Positions 16,901 through 24,349 are shown, counted from the first letter of the stretch. The stretch: DNA of 64,000 nt from Janthinobacterium rivuli (GCF_029690045.1 NZ_CP121464.1:2604001-2668000), one strand, 5' to 3'. Numbers and translations are program-made. The notes: generated by a model from the sequence alone, not told the origin.

Positions 16901-17978
16901 GTTTTTCTCCCGGCTCGGCCACCTGCAGCACCAGCAAGCCGTAGTTGGGCAGCGGCGTGCCGATGGTCACCGGCTCGCCCGGCCGCAAACGCGCCAGGCT
17001 GCACGAGACGGTCGCTTCCGTGGGGCCATAGGTGTTGAACATGGCGCGGCCCGGGCGCGACCAGCGTTCGACCAGGGACTCCGGGCACATCTCGCCACCC
17101 AGGTTGATCAGGCGCAGGCTCGGCACTTCCTCGGCGAACAGGGCCAGCAAGGTCGGCACGGCGTGCAGCACGGTGACGTGGTTGGCGGCCAGCGCGCGCG
17201 GCAAGGCTTCCGGGTCGCCCGAAATCTCCTTGGGGCCCAGCCACAGGGTGGCGCCCACCAGGTAGGCGATCCAGATTTCCTCGAACGACATGTCGAAGGC
17301 GACGGAAAAGCCCTGGTAGACGGTGTCGTCCTGCGTCACTTCCAGCACGGCGTTTTCGCTGCGCAGAAAGTGGCAGATGCTGCGCTGGTTGATCAATATG
17401 CCTTTGGGCTTGCCCGTGGAGCCGGATGTGTAGATCACGTAGGCGGGGTGCTCGGGCAGCACGGCTCCGCGCGTCGGCAGCAGTTCGCCCGGCGCGGCGG
17501 GGGCCAGCAGGCTTTCCGCCGTCCACACGTGGCGTTTGACGCCGGCGTCAAATAGCCGTGGCGCAAACTGCGCGCAGCTGATGACGCCAAAGCCATTCGC
17601 ATCATCGAGGCACACCTGCAGGCGCTCGACGGGCGTGTCTTCATCGACGGGCAGCCACGCGGCGCCCGCCTTGGCAATGGCCGCCTGCATCAGCAGCAGA
17701 TGGGCGCCGCGCGGCAGCCACAGTCCCACGATGTCGCCGGGCTTGACGCCGGCCGCCACCAGGCGCGATGCGGCCAGGCCGGCCTGCGCATCGAGCTGCG
17801 CATACGTGATGCGGCGCGCGCCATCGATCAGGGCGATTTGCTCGGGGCAGCGGCGAGCCGTTGCCTCCAGCAGGTCGGCCAGCACTTCCTCGCACAGCAG
17901 ATCCGGTCGCGGCGGGCCGTACAGGATGTCGGCGTGGGTGGAAGGGAGGCCTGGGCTGACTGCGGTGAAATCGTTCAT
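13923..17978 (-). CDS. Pls/PosA-type NRPS, candidate cationic poly-amino-acid synthetase
   Basis: 1351 residues in the architecture A-T-(six membrane helices around three C-like domains). The adenylation domain spans about 1-530: YTSGSTGKPKG near 183, FDMSFEEIW near 228, NTYGPTEATV near 315, YRTGDLARID near 410 and the catalytic Lys in LTSGKIDRKAL near 522. The carrier domain has LGGHSFLA with Ser582. Paired hydrophobic segments occur around 685-710, 880-905/930-953 and 1140-1163/1172-1197; between and after them lie three left-handed-beta-helix acyltransferase-like domains (about 750-850, 1000-1095, 1245-1345; for example GAKVGKEVVIG, GAKVGKGAEIS, GCKIGRGVYMD). This is the layout of epsilon-poly-L-lysine synthetase and relatives, membrane enzymes that join one basic amino acid into a short polymer. 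Specificity residues read by eye are D-M-E-H-I-L-T-V-S-K. A phosphopantetheinyl transferase follows in the operon. Confidence 0.88.
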   Translation of the reverse strand: MNDFTAVSPGLPSTHADILYGPPRPDLLCEEVLADLLEATARRCPEQIALIDGARRITYAQLDAQAGLAASRLVAAGVKPGDIVGLWLPRGAHLLLMQAAIAKAGAAWLPVDEDTPVERLQVCLDDANGFGVISCAQFAPRLFDAGVKRHVWTAESLLAPAAPGELLPTRGAVLPEHPAYVIYTSGSTGKPKGILINQRSICHFLRSENAVLEVTQDDTVYQGFSVAFDMSFEEIWIAYLVGATLWLGPKEISGDPEALPRALAANHVTVLHAVPTLLALFAEEVPSLRLINLGGEMCPESLVERWSRPGRAMFNTYGPTEATVSCSLARLRPGEPVTIGTPLPNYGLLVLQVAEPGEKRPLTLLARGETGELCIIGPGLAEGYLGRPDLTVEKFLPNPWSTGPDDARLYRTGDLARIDLDGQVLCLGRADDQVKIRGFRVELGEIEAVLAQQPGVGTVAVLLRKDDGIDQLVAYIVGGDEAPADALAAKTLRAALNLHLPPYMVPGRFELLPLMPRLTSGKIDRKALKAMPLSAPPAGEAGESDVPETPAEAALFAALAKLFPGQAILRQLDFFSDLGGHSFLAARLASALRADPAYAHMTVRDIYHNRQIGKIAAVLNEAPALATPEAEWTPPSTVKRWLCGAAQAAAVPGLVTLRMAQWMAPFFTYHFFTGDTGDTVPRAIAASIGVFLLATLAEFAIAIAGKWLIAGRLKPGSYPLWGVTYYRWWLADRLVESAPAYLLSGSSLNSWWLRALGAKVGKEVVIGSMTLRAPDLLSIGDNVSVGNAVNFENARVERGRLLLGQISIGDDACISSYAIMEGNTQVGAFGHLEGQSALADGAAVPAGRVYTGSPARDIGAFDPASHPPRPAVSRLRLTGETAFFCFGMVLIAVLFFMPVFPSFVLIDWFDEREMMPWLQGRDVTTQLARYFLLAFPASAVLIVLTALLSAAIRWGALPRLKPGSSPVHSNIYCAKWLVSHIQESSLNVLHGIYATVYAPYWYRLLGAKVGKGAEISTALGVVPDMLTLGDDTFIADAVMLGDEQIDGGWMTMRPTVISHRSFVGNGSYIPDGTVLPEHVLIGVHTHAPRNEQMHSGDTWLGSPPMHLPAREQVSGFAEHLTFKPSLLRRLGRSLIEAFRIVAPHAVVIAVGYTLVLDVMPIAGAGRWGEVVSDLAIAGLAYGIGNFLVVVLFKWLLLGRYRKHAAPMWTPFVWISEGVTNLYEGIAVPNFMRYLRGTPWLPLAFRLFGCKIGRGVYMDTTDITEFDCVHIGDYSELNALTCPQTHLFEDRVMKIDHVEIGQRVYMGPRSSVLYSAKVGDNARLGPLTLVMKGEHIPAGSNWAGCPAAPLRN

Positions 17979-18018
17979 GGATGACGCTTATCTGTAATGC
18001 GGTGTGAGGAATCTGCTA

Positions 18019-18039
18019 TGCCGCGCAAGGTGCGCGGCA
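18019..18039 (-). other. Perfect hairpin in the leader of the NRPS gene
   Basis: TGCCGCGCA (18019-18027) and TGCGCGGCA (18031-18039) form a 9-bp GC-rich stem with a 3-nt loop, 41 bp before the NRPS start on the minus strand. There is no T-tract on either strand, so it is not a simple terminator; an mRNA leader structure or operator is possible. Confidence 0.4.
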
Positions 18040-18126
18040 CAGTTGATACATTACAGTACGCAAGACGTTTCAGCGTTGCAGAACGGGGAATTTTGTGGGA
18101 CTTTCAACAATTATGTGGCTGCAGGA

Positions 18127-18831
18127 TCAACCGCCATGATTACGGAATGTAAATCGCGGAAACATGGCGCCGATTTGCGCCACAGTAGTCGCCGCCGGAT
18201 AGCCGTGCAAGGGGCGGCCGGACAGCGCCGCATCCGCGCAGCCTTCGGCGCGGAACTGCTGCAGCACGTAGTTCTCGACGCCCTTGGCGGCCAGGGTGGC
18301 GGCCAGGGCCAGCAACTGCTCGTCCGGCAGCAGGTCCGGGTGGGTGGTGGTACGGCACTCGTAGGCCACGCCGCTGGCGAGGATGGCGTCCAGGCAGGCG
18401 CGCGCCGGGTCGCCGCTGCCGGCCACGCGGGTCACATGACGATAATCGGCAAACGGCGCCTTGATGTCGAAGCCGACCCAATCGACCAGGGGCAGCACTT
18501 CCTGCAGGCGCTGCGGATAGATGCAGGCCGTGTGCAGGCCGATGCTGAACCCCAGTTCCCTGGCGTCCTGCATGGCGCGCGCCAGCGCCGGGTCCATGCA
18601 CGCTTCGCCGCCGCTGAAGACGACGGCGTCGACCAGACCTACGCGGCGGCGCAGCCAGGTCAGGACGTCCTGCCAGGGCATGGCGCCTTCCGGCGTGCGC
18701 GCCTGCAAATGCGGATTGTGGCAATAGCCGCAACGCCAGGGGCAGCCCTGCACGAACACCACGGCAGCCAGCTTGCCCGGGTAGTCGGTGGCGGAAAAGG
18801 GCGTCAGGCCGCCCACTTTCAACTCAGCCAT
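18127..18831 (-). CDS. nrdG: Anaerobic ribonucleotide reductase activating enzyme NrdG
   Basis: 234 residues. The radical-SAM site CPWRCGYCHNPHLQ has the CxxxCxxC pattern and is preceded by LTPFSATDYPGKLAAVVFVQ, a hallmark of the NrdG/PFL-activase group; VVFSGGEACMDPAL is the SAM-binding GGE motif. The enzyme makes a 5'-deoxyadenosyl radical that creates the glycyl radical of the class III reductase. I take the ATG at 18831 (MAELKVGGLTP); it overlaps the stop of the 65-residue glycyl-radical gene by eight bases. With about 235 residues it is longer than E. coli NrdG (about 154) and resembles the PflA-like NrdG of other betaproteobacteria. It is the third gene of an nrdD-nrdD'-nrdG operon. Confidence 0.9.
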   Translation of the reverse strand: MAELKVGGLTPFSATDYPGKLAAVVFVQGCPWRCGYCHNPHLQARTPEGAMPWQDVLTWLRRRVGLVDAVVFSGGEACMDPALARAMQDARELGFSIGLHTACIYPQRLQEVLPLVDWVGFDIKAPFADYRHVTRVAGSGDPARACLDAILASGVAYECRTTTHPDLLPDEQLLALAATLAAKGVENYVLQQFRAEGCADAALSGRPLHGYPAATTVAQIGAMFPRFTFRNHGG

Positions 18832-19021
18832 GGCAGGCGGGCTGGCCAACCTTGGCGCTCGCTTCCGTAAAATACTGGCGCTCGTGGAATTCGCCCTGCT
18901 TGCCGATGTTGAACGAGGCGACGGGGCGGTGGTAGCCCATCACGCGCGTCCAGATTTCGCAGCGCTGGCGTTCCGTGTCGAGCAGGGTGATGGCGGGAGT
19001 GAAGTCGGGACGTGCGTTCAT
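18824..19021 (-). CDS. Separate glycyl-radical domain of class III ribonucleotide reductase
   Basis: This 65-residue protein is the missing C-terminus of NrdD. It contains CEIWTRVMGYHRPVASFNIG: Gly29 in RVMGYH lines up with the radical glycine of the RVxGY motif, and KQGEFHERQYF is the usual tail. The start ATG overlaps the nrdD stop as ATGA (19021-19018) and has AAGGA six bases upstream, so translation is coupled. This looks like a natural gene split with its own ribosome binding site, not a sequencing frameshift. Joined, the two chains (582 + 65) equal a normal NrdD without ATP cone. It would work like the GrcA/YfiD spare part of pyruvate formate-lyase, docking onto the barrel so that its Gly radical meets the active-site cysteine. 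Confidence 0.85.
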   Translation of the reverse strand: MNARPDFTPAITLLDTERQRCEIWTRVMGYHRPVASFNIGKQGEFHERQYFTEASAKVGQPACHG

Positions 19022-20766
19022 GGCGTTTCCTTGAGTGGGTGAGCGAGATCGGACTGCTTGCGGGCGATCAGTTCCGCGTCGCAGGTGGGACAGAATTCAT
19101 GTTTGCCGGCCAGGTAGCCGTGGCGCGGGCAGATGGAAAACGTGGGGGTGACGGTGATGTAGGGCAGCGAGAAGCGGCTCAGCGCGCGTTTGACCAGCTC
19201 GCGGCAGGCGTTCGCATCCGACAGCGCTTCCGTCATGTACAGGTGCAGCACCGTGCCGCCCGTGTACTTGCGCTGCAGCGCGTCCTGCAATTCCAGCGCC
19301 TCGAACGGATCGTCCGTGTGACCCACGGGCAGCTGCGACGAATTCGTGTAATACGGATTGTCGCTTGTTCCCGCCTGCAGGATGGCGGGATAGCGCTTGC
19401 GGTCTTCGCGGGCGAAGCGGTACGTCGTGCCTTCGGCCGGCGTCGCTTCCAGGTTGTACATATGGCCCGTCTCTTCCTGGAATTGCACCATGCGGGCGCG
19501 CACGTGGTCGAGCAGGCGTATCGCCAGCGCATGGCCCTCGGCGGACGTGATGTCGTAAGCGTCGCCGCTGAAATTGCGGATCATCTCGTTGATGCCGTTC
19601 ACGCCCAGGGTGGAAAAGTGATTGCGCAAGGTGCCCAGGTAACGCTTCGTGTACGGGAACAGGCCTTGCTGCATCAGTTCCTCGATGGTGCGGCGCTTGA
19701 TTTCCAGGCTGGCCTTGCCCAGTTCCAGCAGGCGGTCCAGGTCGGCCAGCAACGCTGGCTCGTCGCCGCGCCACAAGTGGCCCAGGCGCGCGCAGTTGAT
19801 CGTCACCACGCCCAGGGAACCGGTCTGCTCGGCGGAACCGAATAGGCCATTGCCCCTTTTGAGCAGTTCGCGCAAGTCCAGCTGCAAGCGGCAGCACATG
19901 GAACGTATCATGTTCGGCTTGAGTTCCGAATTGATGAAGTTCTGGAAGTAGGGCAGGCCGTAGCGGGCCGTCATCTCGAACAGGCGTTCCGCGTTTTCGC
20001 TATGCCAGTCGAAATCCTCGGTGATGTTATAGGTGGGGATGGGGAAGGTGAAGACCCGGCCCTTGGCGTCGCCCGCCATCATGATCTCGATGTAGGCGCG
20101 GTTGATCATGTCCATCTCCGCCTGCAGCTCGCCATAGCTGAAGTCCATCTCCTGGCCGGCGATGACGGGAATCTGCTCGCGCAGGTCGTCCGGGCAGACC
20201 CAGTCGAACGTGAGGTTGGTGAACGGCGTCTGCGTGCCCCAGCGCGATGGCACGTTGAGGTTGAAGATCAGCTCCTGCATGTACTGGCGCACGTCTTCGT
20301 AGCGCAGGCTGTCCTTGCGGATGTAGGGCGCCATGTAAGTGTCGAAGGAGCTGAACGCCTGCGCGCCGGCCCACTCGTTTTGCAAGGTGCCGAGGAAATT
20401 GACGATCTGGCCGATGGCGCTCGACATGTGCTTCGGCGGGCCCGATTCGATCTTGCCCGGCACGCCATTCAAGCCTTCGTGCAGCAGGGTGCGCAGCGAC
20501 CAGCCGGCGCAATAGCCGGCCAGCATGTCGAGGTCGTGGATGTGCAGCGCCGCTTCGCGGTGCGCCGCGCCCACTTCCGGCGGATACACCTGGTCCAGCC
20601 AGTAGTTGGCGATGACCTTGCCCGACACGTTGAGTATCAGGCCACCCAGCGAGTAGCCCTGGTTGGCATTGGCGTTGACACGCCAGTCGCGCCGGTCCAG
20701 GTATTCATTGATGGACGCGGCGACATCGACCTGGCCGCGTGTGGGGGAAACTGCATTCGTCGTCAT
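19018..20766 (-). CDS. nrdD: Class III (anaerobic) ribonucleoside-triphosphate reductase, catalytic barrel only
   Basis: 582 residues of the NrdD ten-stranded barrel: QGYSLGGLILNVSG, HIHDLDMLAGYCAGWSL (first active-site Cys), QTPFTNLTFDW, and NMIRSMCCRLQLDL (second active-site Cys). The end carries a zinc-site-like ICPRHGYLAGKHEFCPTCDAEL, with one His where a fourth Cys is often found. The N-terminal ATP-cone seen in most NrdDs is absent: the barrel begins within 15 residues, so the dATP overall-activity switch should be missing. The glycyl-radical domain is also absent and is encoded by the next gene. GGAGG five bases before 20766 fixes the start. The enzyme makes deoxynucleotides without oxygen. 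An FNR-like site lies about 100 bp upstream. Confidence 0.92.
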   Translation of the reverse strand: MTTNAVSPTRGQVDVAASINEYLDRRDWRVNANANQGYSLGGLILNVSGKVIANYWLDQVYPPEVGAAHREAALHIHDLDMLAGYCAGWSLRTLLHEGLNGVPGKIESGPPKHMSSAIGQIVNFLGTLQNEWAGAQAFSSFDTYMAPYIRKDSLRYEDVRQYMQELIFNLNVPSRWGTQTPFTNLTFDWVCPDDLREQIPVIAGQEMDFSYGELQAEMDMINRAYIEIMMAGDAKGRVFTFPIPTYNITEDFDWHSENAERLFEMTARYGLPYFQNFINSELKPNMIRSMCCRLQLDLRELLKRGNGLFGSAEQTGSLGVVTINCARLGHLWRGDEPALLADLDRLLELGKASLEIKRRTIEELMQQGLFPYTKRYLGTLRNHFSTLGVNGINEMIRNFSGDAYDITSAEGHALAIRLLDHVRARMVQFQEETGHMYNLEATPAEGTTYRFAREDRKRYPAILQAGTSDNPYYTNSSQLPVGHTDDPFEALELQDALQRKYTGGTVLHLYMTEALSDANACRELVKRALSRFSLPYITVTPTFSICPRHGYLAGKHEFCPTCDAELIARKQSDLAHPLKETP

Positions 20767-20861
20767 GAAACCTCCAATAAACACAACATGCGGTGTTTTT
20801 ATGAAGGTTATATACTAAATGTAGTGTCGTCAAAGGTGGCGTGCAGTTGCGTGACGAATCC

Positions 20862-20875
20862 TTGATGCAGGTGAA
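20862..20875. promoter_or_regulatory. FNR/Anr-like box upstream of nrdD
   Basis: TTGAT-GCAG-GTGAA matches TTGAT-N4-ATCAA at 8 of 10 positions. The nrdD ATG is 96 bp away. The opposite-strand reading, TTCACCTGCATCAAGGA, is nearly identical to the site before ubiU (21387-21400). Confidence 0.5.
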
Positions 20876-20884
20876 AAAACTACC

Positions 20885-21301
20885 TCAGCCGGTTTTGTTC
20901 CAGCGCGTTTCGCGCAGGATCAGCCAGCTCGCGCAAAAGAACGCGGCGCCGCAGGCGGCGATGCTGGCGACGGAGGCGGGCAGCACGTGCGCCCAGATTT
21001 CCAGCGGCGAGTAGGTGCTCCAGCTGGCCACGCGTGCGTCGAACGTCACGTAGTTCGCCAGCAGCCAGTAGATGGCCAGCAGGCCCGTGCAGATGGCGGC
21101 CTGGCGCAGCAGCGGCAATTGGCGGCGCGCGAACACGGCCAGCAGGAACAGCAGCAGCACGCCCGGATACGCGCCCAGCACTTCGGGCGACAGCACGGAG
21201 ATGGTCCCTGCGTCATAGCCATCGGCCGGGCCGGCCCACTGCACTTGCAGCGCGGTGAGGAACAAGGTAAGCAGGAAAATCAGCAGCGGTTTGCGGGTCA
21301 T
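20885..21301 (-). CDS. Small integral membrane protein, 138 aa
   Basis: Unrecognised. From the ATG at 21301 the protein has four likely membrane helices: KPLLIFLLTLFLTALQVQW, VLGAYPGVLLLFLLAVFA, AAICTGLLAIYWLLANYVTF, and VLPASVASIAACGAAFFCAS with the following WLIL. Loops are short, with no cofactor motif. An upstream in-frame ATG at 21400 would add 33 residues that cross the ubiU promoter and look non-coding, so I reject it. It is divergent from ubiU and lies head-to-tail upstream of nrdD, within the anaerobic gene group, which is the only hint of function. Confidence 0.6.
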   Translation of the reverse strand: MTRKPLLIFLLTLFLTALQVQWAGPADGYDAGTISVLSPEVLGAYPGVLLLFLLAVFARRQLPLLRQAAICTGLLAIYWLLANYVTFDARVASWSTYSPLEIWAHVLPASVASIAACGAAFFCASWLILRETRWNKTG

Positions 21302-21386
21302 GGCGGTCAATCGACGAGGGTGAAAAGTGGGGCATTTTACAGCCAGGTCAAGCAAGTTGAACGCGCGCCAGCCATGCATGCATTCC

Positions 21387-21400
21387 TTCACCTGCGTCAA
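21387..21400. promoter_or_regulatory. FNR/Anr-like box upstream of ubiU
   Basis: TTCAC-CTGC-GTCAA agrees with the FNR consensus at 7 of 10 positions and shares TTCACCTGC and TCAAGGA with the nrdD site. It ends 63 bp before the ubiU ATG, a reasonable distance for an activator site. Confidence 0.4.
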
Positions 21401-21463
21401 GGACTGGGCGGCATGGGCGGGGCTATAGTCTGCACCCTGAGCCGATACAGGACTGTGAATATC

Positions 21464-22501
21464 ATGATGCTTGATTCAACCACCGCCACCCGCGTGGCCG
21501 GACCGCTGGAACTGGTCTGCCCCGCCGGCAGCCTGCCTGCCTTGAAAGCGGCCGTCGACAATGGCGCCGACACCGTCTACCTGGGCTTTCGCGACGCCAC
21601 CAATGCGCGCAATTTCGCCGGCCTCAATTTCGACGAGAAGGCCATCGCCGAGGGCGTGCGCTACGCCCATCAATATGGACGCAAGGTGCTGCTGGCGCTG
21701 AACACCTATCCGCAGCCGCACAACTGGGCCGTGTGGCGCAGCGCCATTGACCGCGCCGCGCAAGCCGGTATCGACGCCATGATCGTGGCCGATCCGGGCC
21801 TGATGGCGTATGCGGCCCAGCACCACCCGCAGCTGCGTTTGCACCTGTCCGTGCAAGGCTCGGCCACCAACTACGAAGCCATCAATTTTTATCATGAGCA
21901 CTTCGGCATCGCCCGTGCCGTGCTGCCGCGCGTGCTGTCGATGGCGCAGGTCGAGCAATTGATCGCCAAGACGGAAGTCGAGATCGAGGTCTTCGGTTTC
22001 GGCAGCCTGTGCGTGATGGTCGAAGGGCGCTGCGCGCTGTCGTCGTATGCGACGGGCGAGGCGCCGAACACGCACGGCGTGTGTTCGCCGGCGAAATCCG
22101 TGCGCTGGCTGGAAACGCCGAAGGGCCTGGAATCGCGTCTGAACGGCGTGTTGATCGACCGCTATGCGCCCGGTGAAAACGCCAGCTATCCCACCCTGTG
22201 CAAGGGGCGTTTCGAAGTCAATGACGAAGAGTATTACGCCATCGAGGAACCGGCCAGCCTGAACACGCTGGCGCTGCTGCCGCAACTGATCGCCATGGGC
22301 GTGCGCGCCGTGAAAATCGAAGGACGCCAGCGCAGTCCCGCCTATGTGGCGCAGGTGACGCGCGTGTGGCGCGAAGCGATTGACGCCTGCCGCGAAGGCA
22401 ATGCGCGCTACGCCGTCAAGCCGGGCTGGATGGCGGCCATGGACAAGCTGGCCGAGGGCCAGCAGCACACCCTCGGCGCTTACCATAGATCTTGGAAATA
22501 A
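21464..22501 (+). CDS. ubiU: O2-independent ubiquinone hydroxylation protein UbiU (U32 family)
   Basis: 345 residues of the U32 'peptidase' family: ELVCPAGSLPALKAAVDNGA, DTVYLGFRDATNARNFAGLN, VFGFGSLCVMVEGRCALSSY, and EGRQRSPAYVAQVTR. Cysteines in SLCVMVEGRC, THGVCSP and TLCKGRF fit the four ligands of the UbiU 4Fe-4S cluster. With UbiV it hydroxylates ubiquinone precursors without O2, probably using prephenate (established in E. coli and Pseudomonas). An ATG pair at 21464/21467 is available; the longer frame upstream is not plausible. Three bases separate it from ubiV, and ubiT follows: the operon order ubiU-ubiV-ubiT. Confidence 0.92.
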   Translation: MMLDSTTATRVAGPLELVCPAGSLPALKAAVDNGADTVYLGFRDATNARNFAGLNFDEKAIAEGVRYAHQYGRKVLLALNTYPQPHNWAVWRSAIDRAAQAGIDAMIVADPGLMAYAAQHHPQLRLHLSVQGSATNYEAINFYHEHFGIARAVLPRVLSMAQVEQLIAKTEVEIEVFGFGSLCVMVEGRCALSSYATGEAPNTHGVCSPAKSVRWLETPKGLESRLNGVLIDRYAPGENASYPTLCKGRFEVNDEEYYAIEEPASLNTLALLPQLIAMGVRAVKIEGRQRSPAYVAQVTRVWREAIDACREGNARYAVKPGWMAAMDKLAEGQQHTLGAYHRSWK

Positions 22502-22504
22502 AGG

Positions 22505-23407
22505 ATGAACATGCTGAAGCTTTCTTTGGGCCCCTTGCTGTACTACTGGCCGCGCGCCACCGTCTTCGAGTTTTACCAGCAGATCGCCGGCACGGCCGTC
22601 GATATCGTGTATCTGGGCGAAACCGTCTGTTCGCGCCGGCATGAGGTACGCCTGGCCGACTGGCTCGATATCGCCGACATGCTGGCCGCCGCCGGCAAGG
22701 AAGTGGTGCTGTCGACGCAGGCGCTGATCGAGGCGGGCGCGGAACTGGCGACCCTGCGCCGCATCACGGGCAATGGCCGCTACGGCGTCGAGGCAAACGA
22801 CATGGGCGCCGTGCACTGCATGGAAAAGGGCACATCCTTCGTCGCCGGCCCCCATCTGAACCTTTTCAATGGCCCCAGCCTGCAGTTGCTGGCGCGCCTC
22901 GGCGCGCGGCGCTGGGTGATGCCGCTGGAAATGGGGCAGACGGCGCTGGCCGAGATGCAGCGCCAGAAACCGGAAGGGCTGGAGACGGAAGTGTTCGCCT
23001 ACGGCCGCATGCCGCTGGCGTTTTCCGCGCGCTGCTTCACGGCGCGCAACCGCAACCTGCCGAAGGACGATTGCGGCTACAGCTGTCTGGAAGAGCCGGA
23101 CGGCCTGCTGCTGCGCACGCGCGACGAAGTGCCGTTCCTCGTGTTGAACGGCACGCAGACGCAGTCGGCGCTCGTCTACAACCTGGTGCGCGAACTCGAC
23201 GCCATGCGCGACATGGGCGTGGCGGTGGCGCGTATCAGCCCGCAGGCCATGCATACGGAACAGGTGATCGCCATCTTTGACCGCGCCCGCCGCGGCCAGG
23301 TCAGCGGCATCGGCGCCCAGGCCCAGCTGGCGGCCTGCCAGCCGGCCGGCGCCTGTGACGGTTACTGGCATGGCCAGCCCGGCATGGAACAGCACGCCGC
23401 CCATTGA
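22505..23407 (+). CDS. ubiV: O2-independent ubiquinone hydroxylation protein UbiV (U32 family)
   Basis: 300 residues. The start [15 protein letters not shown] and [15 protein letters not shown] are the UbiV hallmarks; Cys in ETVCSRR together with [19 protein letters not shown] supply the four 4Fe-4S ligands. [14 protein letters not shown] and [20 protein letters not shown] are further conserved blocks. It forms a heterodimer with UbiU. AAGGATG directly precedes the first ATG, and the second Met (residue 3) is equally possible. The C-terminal ~35 residues ([20 protein letters not shown]) are the normal UbiV tail. Confidence 0.92.
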   Translation: MNMLKLSLGPLLYYWPRATVFEFYQQIAGTAVDIVYLGETVCSRRHEVRLADWLDIADMLAAAGKEVVLSTQALIEAGAELATLRRITGNGRYGVEANDMGAVHCMEKGTSFVAGPHLNLFNGPSLQLLARLGARRWVMPLEMGQTALAEMQRQKPEGLETEVFAYGRMPLAFSARCFTARNRNLPKDDCGYSCLEEPDGLLLRTRDEVPFLVLNGTQTQSALVYNLVRELDAMRDMGVAVARISPQAMHTEQVIAIFDRARRGQVSGIGAQAQLAACQPAGACDGYWHGQPGMEQHAAH

Positions 23408-23427
23408 ACGCATTGAAAGGAAGCACC

Positions 23428-23955
23428 ATGCAAGATCAACTGGAAAGATTGCCCGTCCCGGCCAAGCCACCCATGAGCAAGCCCGCCGTGTCGTACCGTC
23501 TGCCCGAACCGCTGGCCGAATTGCTGTCCAAGCTGCCGCCGTATCCCGCCTCCTGGCTGTTCGTACAAGGCTTGAACCGCCTGCTGGCGCCGCAATTGCC
23601 CGACGACGTGCGGCGCAGCCTGGAAGGGCGCAGCCTGCGTTTGCGGCTGCTGGACGCGGGCATCGCCTTCGATTTCGAGTGGCAGGGCACGGTGTTCGTG
23701 GCCGAGCGCTATGTCGACGTGCCGGACCTGTGCATCGCCGCCAGCGTGCATGATCTGATGCTGCTGGCGCGGCGCCAGGAAGATCCGGACACCCTGTTCT
23801 TCAGCCGCCGCCTGAGCCTGGAAGGCGACACGGAACTGGGTCTGCTGTTCAAGAATACGCTCGACGCCATCGAGTTGCCGCCGTTCGACCTGCAGGCGCT
23901 GGGACCGCGCCGCGTGCTGGCGCATCTGCGCGACCGGGGCGCGCGGGAAGGCTGA
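23428..23955 (+). CDS. ubiT: SCP2-domain ubiquinone accessory factor UbiT
   Basis: 175 residues. A variable N-terminus is followed by an SCP2 sterol-carrier fold (RRSLEGRSLRLRLLDAGIAF, DFEWQGTVFVAERY, ASVHDLMLLARRQEDPDTLF, FFSRRLSLEGDTELGLLFKN). The phrase RRLSLEGDTELGL is typical of UbiT. The protein binds the hydrophobic quinone intermediates and replaces UbiJ when O2 is absent. I use the ATG at 23428 with AAAGGA seven bases before it, in preference to a TTG at 23404 that overlaps ubiV. Synteny with ubiU and ubiV makes the call firm. Confidence 0.9.
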   Translation: MQDQLERLPVPAKPPMSKPAVSYRLPEPLAELLSKLPPYPASWLFVQGLNRLLAPQLPDDVRRSLEGRSLRLRLLDAGIAFDFEWQGTVFVAERYVDVPDLCIAASVHDLMLLARRQEDPDTLFFSRRLSLEGDTELGLLFKNTLDAIELPPFDLQALGPRRVLAHLRDRGAREG

Positions 23956-23973
23956 GCGGGGAGTTGGCTGCGT

Positions 23974-24237
23974 TCAGTGGCGGCAGTGGCCGCAGGCGCC
24001 GCTGCAGGACGGCAGTTGTTCTTCGTTGGAGGCCTCGCCCATGAAGCCGGCGTCATTGACGGCGGCCAGCAGGCGTTCCTGCGTGGCCAGCCGTTCGTCG
24101 AACTGCACCGTGGCACCGTGGCGCGCCAGCGAGACGCACACGGTGGCCACGCCCGTGACGGCTTCGAGCGCCCCCGTCAGCCTGTCGGCGCAGCCTTCGT
24201 GATCCATTCCAATAATATTCAAGCGCGCTGTCCGCAT
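23974..24237 (-). CDS. Heavy-metal-associated (HMA) domain protein with altered metal loop
   Basis: 87 residues with the beta-alpha-beta-beta-alpha-beta HMA pattern (RTARLNIIGMDHEGCADRLT, GVATVCVSLARHGATVQFDE, LLAAVNDAGFMGEA). The usual GMxCxxC copper loop reads GMDHEGC: the first Cys is replaced by His. The C-terminus adds a second potential metal cluster, CSGACGHCRH. AGAGGAACCC places the start at 24237; a longer frame upstream is unlikely. Copper or zinc chaperoning or sensing is inferred. It is convergent with ubiT, and a near-perfect FNR-like box lies 99 bp upstream of its start. Confidence 0.75.
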   Translation of the reverse strand: MRTARLNIIGMDHEGCADRLTGALEAVTGVATVCVSLARHGATVQFDERLATQERLLAAVNDAGFMGEASNEEQLPSCSGACGHCRH

Positions 24238-24335
24238 GGGTTCCTCTTGTTTTTCAAATAAAAAAACAGCGTAGGCGAGGGGCGCGCATGCCGTCCAGAG
24301 CAGCACGCAAGATTTATTTTGTATTTGCGGTTTTA

Positions 24336-24349
24336 TTGATCTGGATTAA
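24336..24349. promoter_or_regulatory. FNR/Anr-like box upstream of the HMA gene
   Basis: TTGAT-CTGG-ATTAA matches TTGAT-N4-ATCAA at 9 of 10 positions, in a low-GC promoter-like context 99 bp before the leftward HMA gene. Anaerobic control is inferred. Confidence 0.6.

Noticed and set aside
15969..17555. 528-codon plus-strand frame inside the NRPS region
   Set aside because: Opposite to the adenylation domain; composition is typical of an antisense frame.
18979..19021. Frameshift or sequencing error as explanation of the nrdD split
   Set aside because: The ATGA overlap with its own AAGGA site and a clean start favour a real second gene; raw reads would settle it.
21476..23470. 664-codon minus-strand frame opposite ubiU-ubiV
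   Set aside because: Antisense to two well-conserved genes, with no recognisable motif.
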